Both the position numbers and the translations under genes were made by a program. Of a stretch of 14,158 bases of DNA, positions 1-6,050 are shown piece after piece. Position 1 is the first letter of the stretch. Each line of letters starts with the position of its first letter. The notes under the pieces are model-generated. The model was given only the letters and a program-made list of their open reading frames with translations, had not been told where the DNA came from and did no database searches. The stretch is from Bacillota bacterium. Its GTDB lineage: Bacteria > Bacillota_E > Sulfobacillia > Sulfobacillales > Sulfobacillaceae. Location: the NCBI GenBank assembly GCA_021802375.1, contig JAKAAL010000026.1, positions 1-14,158 of the forward strand. Reading direction: 5' to 3'.

Positions 1-2
1 AG

Positions 3-593
3 TTTTTGGGGGTCACCCCGTCGACATTGCGCCGCTGGGAACACGAAGGAACGTTGGTGCCCGATGAACGGACACCGGGTGGCTATCGGCGTTATGACTG
101 AGCGCGGATACGACCCGAACAGTTTCGTCGTCACGCCGCCTTGCGCAAAACCATCGCCTATGCGCGCGTATCGAGTCCTGACCAGAAAGACGATCTCGAA
201 CGGCAAAAGCAGGTGCTGGAACTCTACTGTGCCCGCCAAGGCTGGACCTTTGAGGTGATCGCCGACCTCGGGTCGGGGATGAACGACCACAAGAAGGGCC
301 TGAAACGCCTCTTAAATGACATCCTCGCCGACCGGATCGGTCGGCTGGTCGTGACGCACCAGGATCGACTCCTGCGCTTTGGCGCGGAACTGGTGTTCGC
401 CATGTGTGAAGCGAAGCATGTCGAGGTCGTGATCCTCAACCCAGGCGAAGACACGGCCTTTGAGGAAGAGTTGGCGCAGGATGTCCTGGAGATCATCACG
501 GTCTTTTCGGCGCGGCTCTATGGGAGTCGCTCGCGGAAGAACCAAAAATTGTTGGACGGCGTGAAACACGCCGTGGAGGAGGCATCGTCATGA
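3..593 (+). pseudogene. tnpA: IS607 serine recombinase TnpA, 5'-partial, with internal TGA
   Basis: Read in one frame from base 3, the start encodes a MerR-like DNA-binding segment (LGVTPSTLRRWEHEGTLVP, then a TPGGYRRYD motif), typical of the N terminus of IS607 TnpA. A TGA stop at 99-101 then breaks the frame exactly where relatives carry the linker to the catalytic domain. The same frame continues with ARIRPEQFRR and the resolvase domain TIAYARVSSPDQKDDLERQ, whose RVS serine is the expected nucleophile. A TTG at 141 could start a 150-residue catalytic domain without its helix-turn-helix, but no convincing ribosome binding site precedes it. The stop codon TGA (591-593) overlaps the tnpB ATG. 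A single base change from a leucine codon (TTA to TGA) would explain the break; a sequencing error cannot be excluded. Confidence 0.85.
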
Positions 594-935
594 TGCTCGC
601 CCACAAGATTGCCCTCGATCCCCACGATGTGCAGGAGACGTACTGTCGCAAAGCCGCCGGGACGGCGCGGTTTGCCTACCATTGGGCGTTAGCCGAATGG
701 CAACGACAATACGAGGCCTGGAAAGCGGATCCGACCGGGTCAAAGCCCTCCGATCCGGCATTGCGCAAGCCACTCAACGCGATCAAAGGCGATCAGTTTC
801 CCTGGATGCTGGAGGTCACCAAGAACGCACCCCAGATGGCGATTATGCACTTGGGTCAAGCGTTCAAGAATTTCTTTGCGGGGACCGCCGAGTATCCGAC
901 CTTCAAGAAGAAAGGCCGTCACGACAGCTTTACCC
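590..935 (+). pseudogene. tnpB: TnpB, 5' part (residues 1-115), interrupted by IS4-family insertion
   Basis: This is the N-terminal part of an IS607-type TnpB, the compact RNA-guided nuclease family related to Cas12. The start ATG overlaps the tnpA stop (ATGA) and is preceded by a purine-rich GGAGGAGG at about 574-581, so the two genes were translationally coupled. The segment carries the family's early motifs, including TARFAYHWAL and, near residue 100, YPTFKKKGRHDSF. After codon 115 the frame runs into the inverted repeat of the inserted IS and stops at 965-967. Joining base 935 directly to base 2417 restores the frame: the hybrid codon CTC gives leucine 116, followed by TNDQFVMKDRK, the normal continuation. 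The break is therefore a clean insertion with no other frame damage. Confidence 0.9.
927..935. repeat. Target site duplication, left copy
   Basis: GCTTTACCC lies directly before the left inverted repeat of the IS4-family element and is identical to 2408-2416. It is tnpB sequence duplicated on insertion. Confidence 0.95.
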
Positions 936-953
936 CTGAGTCATCCCCAGTTT
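936..953. repeat. Left terminal inverted repeat (IRL)
   Basis: CTGAGTCATCCCCAGTTT; pairs with the right end at 2390-2407, with mismatches only at positions 5 and 7. The match stops after position 18. Confidence 0.95.
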
Positions 954-989
954 TGAATCGTAAATAGTCAGAATTTTACACGCAAAGGA

Positions 990-1049
990 ATAATGGTCGC
1001 TCTGTCGAAGAAGTAAGTGCCAGCAAACACCTTCGAGGAGGACCATTAT
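990..1049 (+). promoter_or_regulatory. Nested hairpin covering the transposase ribosome binding site and start codon
   Basis: ATAATGGTC (990-998) is perfectly complementary to GACCATTAT (1041-1049), which includes the first two bases of the ATG and the last base of the Shine-Dalgarno site. Inside it, TCGAAG (1005-1010) pairs with CTTCGA (1031-1036). In RNA this would hide the start site. In IS10 and IS50, analogous structures in read-through transcripts limit transposase translation. Whether the native promoter starts upstream of 990 here is not clear from the sequence. Confidence 0.7.
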
Positions 1050-2184
1050 GTTTAATTTGCAGTCTATCACAACACACTTTACGACGCACGGGAATTTGCG
1101 CAAATCCCAACGGACGACCTTGGCGGCCCTGGTCTGGGCTCTCATCCGTCACCCCGTATTGGGGATTGCAGCACTGGGCCATAGCCTGGCAATGGCCCAT
1201 ACAACGACCGCGAAACATGCGATTAAGCGTGTCGACCGTTTCCTCGGGAATTCCGGTATTGATTTAGAGGTCGCCTGCGGCGACCTGATGGCGACGGTCA
1301 TCGGCTCGGCCGAGCGCGTCTTTCTCACCTTGGACTGGACCGATCCCAAAACCAAAGATGGGCGGTTTCAAACCCTCAGTATTAATGTGCGTGCCCATGG
1401 GCGCGCGATGCCGATTGCCTGGATGACGGTGGCCAAAGTCAATCTGAAAGACCACATGCGGGATTATGAAGAAGCGTTATGTGGGCGCGTAGCCCGTCTG
1501 CTACCCGATCGGTGTCATCCCATTTTGCTCGCCGACCGTGGATTTGCCACGGGGCGATTCTTTCGCTTTTTGGACGGCCTCGGCTGGGACTGGATTATTC
1601 GTAGCAAGGGCAATGTGGGGGTGCAGTGGCAGGATCGGTGGCTTCTCTTATGTGAGCTGGCGAAACAACGACCGCTCCAATTAGACGGGCGCGTCCGGTA
1701 TGGGAAAAAGGCTACGGACGGTCCCTATAGGGGGCGTCTGGTCGTCTATGCGGACAGTGCTCACGCCGATCCCTGGTTTCTCATGGTGTCGGCCGGATTG
1801 ACCGACCTGGCCTGGGGCGACATCGTGGCCGGCTATGGGCAACGGTTTACCTGCGAGGAGTCTTATAAGGATCAGAAGAATGACCCCGGAGAAGGATTCC
1901 ATCTCGATTGTGTGAAATTGGGTACCGCCGAACGCTGGGATCGCCTGTGGCTGGTCTTTGCGTGGGCTTATTATTGGCTCAACGTCGCCGGGTGGGATGT
2001 GGAAGTACGTGGTCTGGCCCGCCAATGGCGAGCCAATACGGCAAAAACTCGCACCCATGCGCTATGGCGCTTGGGACTATGGGCCTTAACCCACGGAGGA
2101 CTTTCCTGGCGTATGATATGTCGACGACAAGTGCATTTCACCCAACACATCCCTCCGGTCGGGACTGTCCCGCCCCCCGCTTAA
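1048..2184 (+). CDS. IS4-family DDE transposase
   Basis: A 378-residue transposase that should excise and insert the surrounding element by DDE chemistry. Candidate catalytic residues are D96 (in TLDWTD), D163 (in LLADRGF) and E270. E270 lies in the IS4 signature Y-(2)-R-(3)-E-(6)-K, which is met exactly by Y263, R266, E270 and K277. Two flanking tryptophan-rich stretches and a basic C terminus are also typical. The ATG has a strong GGAGG at 1037-1041, six bases upstream. That site and the start codon lie in the 3' arm of a long hairpin (990-1049), suggesting translational control. No frameshift or internal stop is present, so the protein is probably functional. The family is certain; the subgroup within IS4 (IS10/IS50-like by its ends) is less so. 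Confidence 0.95.
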   Translation: MFNLQSITTHFTTHGNLRKSQRTTLAALVWALIRHPVLGIAALGHSLAMAHTTTAKHAIKRVDRFLGNSGIDLEVACGDLMATVIGSAERVFLTLDWTDPKTKDGRFQTLSINVRAHGRAMPIAWMTVAKVNLKDHMRDYEEALCGRVARLLPDRCHPILLADRGFATGRFFRFLDGLGWDWIIRSKGNVGVQWQDRWLLLCELAKQRPLQLDGRVRYGKKATDGPYRGRLVVYADSAHADPWFLMVSAGLTDLAWGDIVAGYGQRFTCEESYKDQKNDPGEGFHLDCVKLGTAERWDRLWLVFAWAYYWLNVAGWDVEVRGLARQWRANTAKTRTHALWRLGLWALTHGGLSWRMICRRQVHFTQHIPPVGTVPPPA

Positions 2185-2389
2185 CGTACCCCGCCTATCG
2201 CATCGGAACGGAGGATTGTCGCTCATACCACGGCGGCAGGCGTAAGCCTGCCGACATCTCCCTGGCCAGAGGGGTTATGCTTACTCTTTCCGGTCATGAC
2301 GGACGAGAGAGCGCTGGGCCACGTTGCCGGCATCGTTCGGCATCTCAATAATCGTGGCGAAATGACCTCCGTAACTGATGATATGGAAT
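2185..2389. other. IS4 element tail with a strong stem-loop
   Basis: This is non-coding sequence between the transposase stop and the right inverted repeat. It holds a perfect 8-bp stem, CGGCAGGC (2234-2241) and GCCTGCCG (2246-2253), closed by a GTAA tetraloop. No run of T follows, so it does not look like a standard intrinsic terminator. It may stabilise the 3' end of the transposase mRNA or be an embedded small repeat. Confidence 0.6.
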
Positions 2390-2407
2390 AAACTGGGGAT
2401 CAATCAG
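2390..2407. repeat. Right terminal inverted repeat (IRR)
   Basis: AAACTGGGGATCAATCAG; its reverse complement matches the left end at 16 of 18 positions. Confidence 0.95.
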
Positions 2408-2416
2408 GCTTTACCC
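2408..2416. repeat. Target site duplication, right copy
   Basis: GCTTTACCC lies directly after the right inverted repeat and matches 927-935 exactly. Removing one copy together with the IS restores the tnpB frame. Confidence 0.95.
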
Positions 2417-3258
2417 TCACGAATGATCAGTTTGTCATGAAAGACCGGAAGGTGCATATCCCCAAACTCGGTTGGGTGCGCCTGCACGAAGCCTTGCGCT
2501 TCGTGGGCAAAGTCGTGGAAGGCACGATCTCCCGGACTGCCGACCGCTGGTTCTGGAGTGTCACCGTCGAGATTCCCGATCCGCCCCGTATCTGCCGTGA
2601 AAACCAAACGGTCGTTGGCGTGGACTTGGGGGTGTCGGCGTTGGCAACGCTTTCGACCGCAGCGAAGATCGTGGGACCCAAAGCCTATGCTGCGGCACAG
2701 AAAAAGCTCCAGGACCTGTCGAAGCGCTTTAGTCGCCAGATGGAGGTCGCCACAGTGCGTGCCGGGCTTCAGCCCGGCCAGCCCATCCCCAAAGGGATGC
2801 CTATCCCGTGGTCAAAGAATATGGTCAAAACCCCACGGCGCATGGCACGGCTCCATGCGCGGATTGCGGATATCCGGGCAGAGGCCCTGCATCAACTCAC
2901 GACGATGCTCGTCGAACGCTTCGATGTCATTGCCATCGAGGATCTCAACGTCAAGGGGATGATCAAAAATCATCATTTAGCCCGATCCATCGCGGATATG
3001 GGATTTGGCGAATTTCGCCGCCAAATCGAATACAAGGCGGCTCAGCGGGGAAAGACCGTCATCGCGGTGGATCGATGGTATCCGAGCAGCAAAACGTGTT
3101 CCGCCTGTGGATACAAAATGCCGAAAATGCCGCTCTCGGTGCGGGAGTGGACATGCGTAGAGTGTCACACACACCATGACCGAGACGTGAATGCGGCGAT
3201 CAATTTACGTACAGTGGCCGAGAGTTCGGTGAGCGGCTGCTCACCCGTTCCTGACTAA
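2417..3258 (+). pseudogene. tnpB: TnpB, 3' part (residues 116-395) with RuvC nuclease and zinc ribbon
   Basis: This part holds the catalytic half of the nuclease. In the restored 395-residue numbering the three RuvC acidic residues are visible: D185 in VVGVDLGVSALA, E290 in VIAIEDLNVKG, and D372 in HDRDVNAAINL. A four-cysteine zinc ribbon (C343, C346, C362, C365) lies between the last two. The length is normal for the family, so TnpB was probably active before the IS landed. An ATG at 2437 could start a 273-residue fragment, but it would lack the N-terminal domains needed for guide RNA and target binding, so activity is doubtful. Residues around 228-250 contain a proline/glycine-rich insert encoded by two short hairpins (2761-2799), listed separately. 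Confidence 0.9.
2761..2799. repeat. Two adjacent palindromes forming an in-frame insert in tnpB
   Basis: GCCGGGC-TTCA-GCCCGGC (2761-2778) and CATCCC-CAAA-GGGATG (2784-2799) are two perfect stem-loops side by side. They encode the run RAGLQPGQPIPKGMPIPW, which is unlike the basic linker that TnpB relatives usually show between RuvC-I and RuvC-II. The reading frame stays open throughout. Confidence 0.5.
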
Positions 3259-3390
3259 CGCAGGACTGCTCGGTGACAAGCCTGTGGAGCGCCCTCTGGT
3301 GGACGACCGGTCCTGGAGACCCTAAGAAGCCATGACGCCATGAAGCAGGAAGGTGGCGAAAAGTTTGATCATTTACTTAACGATGATCAG
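3225..3390 (+). ncRNA. Candidate omega (right-end) RNA of the IS607 element
   Basis: TnpB nucleases use a guide RNA that overlaps the 3' end of tnpB and runs into the right end of the transposon. Here the end of tnpB forms a 7-bp stem with GGCT loop (3228-3245). About 110 bases of non-coding, structured sequence follow, including the palindrome GACCGGTC near 3309-3316 and a TGATCAT/ATGATCA stem at 3366-3372 and 3383-3389. Position and structure fit. The exact RNA ends, the guide segment and expression cannot be seen. The placement rests on family knowledge, not on a recognised consensus. Confidence 0.35.
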
Positions 3391-3456
3391 TCTTGGATAA
3401 GTCCATCAGAACGGTTGGTATAACCACCCGAACCCTACATAGGGAGAGTGTGTATT

Positions 3457-3912
3457 TTGCCTAAGGTATTGTACGACGTCATAGGCCTAGGATTGTTCGT
3501 GTTTTTTATTATACGTCAAGTCACGCCCCGCCGGCCCACCCGCTTCCGGTTTTATATTCTGCCTATCCTGGCGCTGGTCTGGGCCTATCACACGCTGCCC
3601 CACCCCGTACCCAGCCGACAAATATGGGCCACAGTGATTTCCGTCGGGGTGTCGATCCCTTTTGCTATCATGCAAGGCTACTTTACGCGACTTTACGAGA
3701 AGGAGGGACAATGGGTACTCCAAGGCGATTGGAGGTATCTGGTGAGTTGGCTGGTAATCTTTGCGCTACAGGGAATCATCGCCGTCGTGCTGCAAGAGAC
3801 CGCAGTGGTCACGTGGGAGATTGCCTTAGGGATAGCGATCGTATGGGGCCTGCGATCGGTTGTGTTACAGCTTCGATATCCGCAACTGTCTCGGATTCTG
3901 GCGCGCACGTAA
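3457..3912 (+). CDS. Small polytopic membrane protein, possibly CcdC/DUF1453-like
   Basis: About 151 residues with four or five predicted hydrophobic segments. Counting from an upstream GTG at 3448, they lie near residues 8-23, 34-50, 58-77, 97-117 and 121-142. An Arg/Pro-rich loop (RQVTPRRPTRFR) follows the first helix and a short charged loop (RLYEKEGQW) follows the third. Layout and size recall CcdC-type proteins of DUF1453, but no decisive motif is visible, so the function stays open. The TTG at 3457 is preferred because GGAG (3443-3446) lies ten bases upstream; the GTG at 3448 would have it almost touching. A TATAAC at 3419-3424 could be a -10 box, but no good -35 is spaced correctly. 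The gene stands alone, after the IS607 remnant, and is not obviously cotranscribed with anything. Confidence 0.75.
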   Translation: MPKVLYDVIGLGLFVFFIIRQVTPRRPTRFRFYILPILALVWAYHTLPHPVPSRQIWATVISVGVSIPFAIMQGYFTRLYEKEGQWVLQGDWRYLVSWLVIFALQGIIAVVLQETAVVTWEIALGIAIVWGLRSVVLQLRYPQLSRILART

Positions 3913-4266
3913 GGTGTCCACCTCCAGAAGTCATCGGATCGTCTGCACGGATCTCCAATATATGGCGCACCACCTGCGCATTCTGTGTATAACCATGGAT
4001 CTATGGGAGTTCCTATTGAGGAACCGTGACCTAGGCAGTGCCCCAGGCCACGATTCCATCGGGTATCGGAAACGCCGAAACTCCCCCTCGCCAAGGCAGA
4101 CCCAATGCCATTCAAACTGGGCTTTGGCTGCCGATTTCTAGTTCAAGAGAAATGGCCCGCATGTCTCACGAACACATTTGTCGGTGCCTGGTGAGGGACA
4201 ATTGTCCGAATAGGCGAAGGACTGGCCCCCAACGGTTGCACTGGAGCCAGCCACGCCGGGATGGTC
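3913..4266. other. Intergenic region between convergent genes; no gene seen
   Basis: This stretch separates the ends of the membrane protein gene and the minus-strand lipoprotein gene. Reading frames here lack family motifs and plausible ribosome binding sites. The only clear structure is a perfect 12-bp palindrome, GGACAATTGTCC, at 4196-4207. No T-rich terminator hairpin was recognised on either strand. Confidence 0.6.
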
Positions 4267-5328
4267 CTATTTCGTTTCGGTCCAGGAAGAGCCCCCGTCT
4301 TGGCTGGTAAACTGGATGGTCGTGGTCGCATTCAATGCGACCGTGATGGTGAGGATGCCATTGGCTCCGCGAGTCACTTTGGGCGCTTGGAAGACATTGC
4401 CTTGATGGCTATATCTCACCGTTGTTGCGTTCCAAGAATTGCCGCCATTTCGGGTCCAGAAGACTTTGAGTGCTGGTGAGGCGTAGGATGGTTGCACAAT
4501 CACACCATCTTGAGGGTTCCAAAATAACATCGTCGGTGACCCTACGGTGTTCGGAAAGGGCGGACCCGAGGTTAACCGAGTGGTGTGGCCGATGAGAGAC
4601 CACTGGCTCCCATTATTTTGAGAACGGAATAGAAACCAACCTTCTTGTGCGGTGGCGGGCTGGCCCCCGGCCAAGATCCATTGATGACTGCCTGATTTCG
4701 CTGTCACCAGTGGGAGTGCCTGGGGCGGATGGGGCTTACTCTTCAGGAGATTTACGGCCTGACTGACCGTGGCGGGTGACGGCGCGGTAATCGACTGCAA
4801 AATGCTCTGGGCTTTTTGGGCTTGATCCGAAGGCATCGTCAAAGTCACCACATATTCAGTGCCACTGGGCGTGAGGTCGGACAAGGTGCCGTAAATCACG
4901 CCGCTGGTCGTCTGTTCTGATTCCGTAAAGTATGGGCTGTTGTTCTCTGCATTGCTGGTTAACCCGGATGGCTTCGGCAACTGTGGGAGTAGAATGAACA
5001 CATTGCCATCCACGGGCTTAAGCTGGTGGATGGTGACTTTATTATCCGCACCCGATGCGGCATGAACTGCTTTCACTCCCGGTACTACCGTGGTGGAGGA
5101 CCCTGTGACCCAGCTACTTGGCACCCGGAGCGTCAGGGAGCCTAGAGTGAGCGCGGTGGTATTGGGGGGAACAGACGCGGGCGTTGAGGATGTGGGGGTC
5201 GCACTGCTAGGAACGACCGCTGTGCTGGATCGAGCTGGTGCACTCGTGTTGGCTGCTGCTACCCCGCACCCTGAGAGGGTGAAAACGCTCAGCCCCATCA
5301 TCAGTGCCAGATATTTCACTTGCGCCAT
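4267..5328 (-). CDS. Secreted lipoprotein with Asp-box (BNR/Ycf48-like) C-terminal region
   Basis: A 353-residue protein predicted to be exported and lipid-anchored. A hydrophobic signal segment (residues 5-20) ends in the lipobox LSGC with C21 as the acylation site. A Ser/Thr/Pro-rich linker spans about 28-58. Residues 60-185 form a domain of unknown identity with a loose resemblance to PsbP/LpqN-type lipoprotein domains. The C-terminal half carries three Asp-box motifs of the form S-x-D-x-G-x-x-W: SQNNGSQW (236-243), TRNGGNSW (292-299) and SQDGGSSW (342-349). These occur in beta-propeller proteins such as sialidases, sortilins and Ycf48; three copies are too few for a whole propeller, and no sialidase residues are seen. 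The start has GGGGAGGG about seven bases upstream (complement of 5336-5343). A binding or sensing role at the cell surface is a guess. Confidence 0.85.
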   Translation of the reverse strand: MAQVKYLALMMGLSVFTLSGCGVAAANTSAPARSSTAVVPSSATPTSSTPASVPPNTTALTLGSLTLRVPSSWVTGSSTTVVPGVKAVHAASGADNKVTIHQLKPVDGNVFILLPQLPKPSGLTSNAENNSPYFTESEQTTSGVIYGTLSDLTPSGTEYVVTLTMPSDQAQKAQSILQSITAPSPATVSQAVNLLKSKPHPPQALPLVTAKSGSHQWILAGGQPATAQEGWFLFRSQNNGSQWSLIGHTTRLTSGPPFPNTVGSPTMLFWNPQDGVIVQPSYASPALKVFWTRNGGNSWNATTVRYSHQGNVFQAPKVTRGANGILTITVALNATTTIQFTSQDGGSSWTETK

Positions 5329-5634
5329 TATGAATCCCTCCCCGTATCGTTGATGTCTTGTGCCTTAAAGAACGCTCCCAAGACAGATTAAGTTACATCG
5401 GCCAGCAGTAAGTAGCCTATCTTAAGGGCTCCAATGTGGATGAGGGCGCCCCGTTACCTTGAATTTTCACAGGCTCGAACCTGTCACTCGGGTTTGGCGT
5501 AAGCCATTCTAAGGGCCTTTGGCCGTACGCCAAGCCCGAGGCCAATCTGTGATCACTATTGGATGACATGAGGGTGACACTGTCACCGGGCGGCAGATCT
5601 TTCACCGGGTCGCGACTCACGTTCAGGTGCTGTG
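5329..5634. other. Intergenic region rich in dyad symmetries; no gene supported
   Basis: A 67-codon minus-strand frame (5417-5620) exists, but its GTG start lacks a ribosome binding site and the frame coincides with a run of inverted repeats, so it is not called. The region includes the upstream sequence of the lipoprotein gene and the stem-loop cluster listed separately. TCACCGGG occurs twice, at 5583-5590 and 5602-5609, nineteen bases apart. Confidence 0.6.
5469..5587 (+). ncRNA. Cluster of four consecutive stem-loops; candidate structured RNA or operator region
   Basis: In order: ACAGG/CCTGT (5469-5473 with 5480-5484); CTCGGGTTTGGCGTA (5487-5501) with TACGCCAAGCCCGAG (5526-5540), a 15-bp stem with one G-U pair on the plus strand; CCAAT...ATTGG (5542-5546 with 5558-5562) enclosing the palindrome GTGATCAC; and GGTGACA-C-TGTCACC (5573-5587). 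The one imperfect position of the long stem is G-U on the plus strand and C-A on the minus strand, so a plus-strand RNA would fold better. No T-run follows, so it is not a standard terminator. No known RNA family was recognised. Confidence 0.4.
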
Positions 5635-5817
5635 CTACCTAATCGCCTTTTTGAGATCGGTGAGGTCTTCCCGCGCTTGGATCCCCACGATGTATCCGAA
5701 TCCATTTTCCTGGCAAACTTGGACGATCTGTAGCGCGTGGTCGTTGGTGAGGACAGGACAGTCCTTTGAACTCAAGGCCGTCTCCAAGTGAATCTTCCTC
5801 TTTGCATCGCATCTCTT
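5635..5817 (-). pseudogene. Remnant of a coding region, possibly the C-terminal half of a PIN-like nuclease
   Basis: On the minus strand an open stretch of 60 codons ends with a TAG at 5635-5637 and begins just after a TAA at 5818-5820. Its translation includes LETALSSKDCPVLTNDHALQ, then QENGFGYIVGIQAREDLTDL, and has the balanced composition of real protein. The motif (C)PVLTNDHALQ followed by a glycine/valine-rich strand recalls the C-terminal part of PIN-fold ribonucleases (toxins). No ATG or GTG start with a ribosome binding site is present and no N-terminal half was found upstream in any frame. The most likely reading is a truncated, dead gene. The family assignment is weak. Confidence 0.35.
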
Positions 5818-6050
5818 TTAACACCACTCTGACAATTTTCTATGAAATTCCGTTGAGATGTCCAGCGATTGATGTCAGGGAGCACTCTTCTGTTATCTTG
5901 AATTCTCTCGCCCTGAGGTTCAAATGGATTCATCTATGGTAGCGGATTCCCAGGCTCGGCTCTGGACTGGCATCAAATCCATCATGGTTGAAACCTGATG
6001 CGTGCACGGTCACGCGCGGAGGCTCAGGACTTACTGACGGAGGATTGCAA
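5818..6050. other. Leader region upstream of the glycolate oxidase operon
   Basis: No intact gene is called here. A 24-residue frame (5924-5998) with a modest GAGGT before its ATG could be a leader peptide but has no supporting signature. The promoter of the glc operon is expected in this stretch, yet no clear -35/-10 pair stands out. Confidence 0.45.
6039..6043 (+). promoter_or_regulatory. Ribosome binding site that sets the glcF start
   Basis: GGAGG lies seven bases before the GTG at 6051. No comparable site precedes the in-frame TTG at 5988 or the ATG at 6147, so GTG 6051 is the preferred start. Confidence 0.8.

Larger units (their letters stand above)
936..2407 (+). mobile_element. Complete IS4-family insertion sequence (1472 bp) inside tnpB
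   Basis: Both ends are visible. The left terminus reads CTGAGTCATCCCCAGTTT and the reverse complement of the right terminus reads CTGATTGATCCCCAGTTT, 16 of 18 identical. The element is flanked by a perfect 9-bp duplication, GCTTTACCC. CTGA-type ends and 9-bp duplications are known for the IS10/IS50 side of the IS4 family. One transposase gene fills most of the element, leaving a 112-bp leader and a 223-bp tail. With intact ends, an intact transposase and an undamaged target duplication, the insertion looks recent and possibly still mobile. Confidence 0.95.
1..3390 (+). mobile_element. Decayed IS607-family element (left end outside window), with an IS4-family element nested inside it
   Basis: A MerR-type helix-turn-helix plus serine-recombinase reading frame overlaps by 4 bases with a tnpB reading frame, which is the standard gene order of IS607-family transposons. 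The left boundary is not in the window. The right boundary is only estimated, from the structured segment after the tnpB stop; IS607 elements lack terminal inverted repeats, so it cannot be fixed by eye. Both genes are damaged: tnpA has an internal stop and tnpB is interrupted by another insertion sequence. The copy is therefore unlikely to move by itself. An intact relative elsewhere in the genome could still supply the recombinase. Confidence in the family is high, in the right edge low. Confidence 0.85.

Noticed and set aside
2234..2253. Strong stem-loop as an intrinsic terminator of the transposase gene
   Set aside because: No run of T follows the stem.
1908..2351. 147-codon frame over the end of the IS4 transposase
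   Set aside because: It is a shadow of the transposase gene; the transposase frame carries the catalytic signature.
3693..4310. Several frames of 90-140 codons on both strands after the membrane protein gene
   Set aside because: They overlap real genes, are rich in Arg, Cys and Ser as expected for shadow frames, and show no motifs.
5466..5490. T-arm-like GGTTCGAGCC on the minus strand as a tRNA
   Set aside because: The stem does not pair in the tRNA register (only one of five pairs works) and no acceptor, D or anticodon arm can be placed around it.
5417..5620. Minus-strand frame of 67 codons as a small gene
   Set aside because: The GTG start lacks a ribosome binding site, the product matches no family I know, and the frame lies on top of the stem-loop cluster, which explains the sequence better.
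5924..5998. 24-residue frame as a leader peptide of the glc operon
   Set aside because: It has only a modest GAGGT before its ATG, no regulatory codon run and no attenuator structure linked to it.
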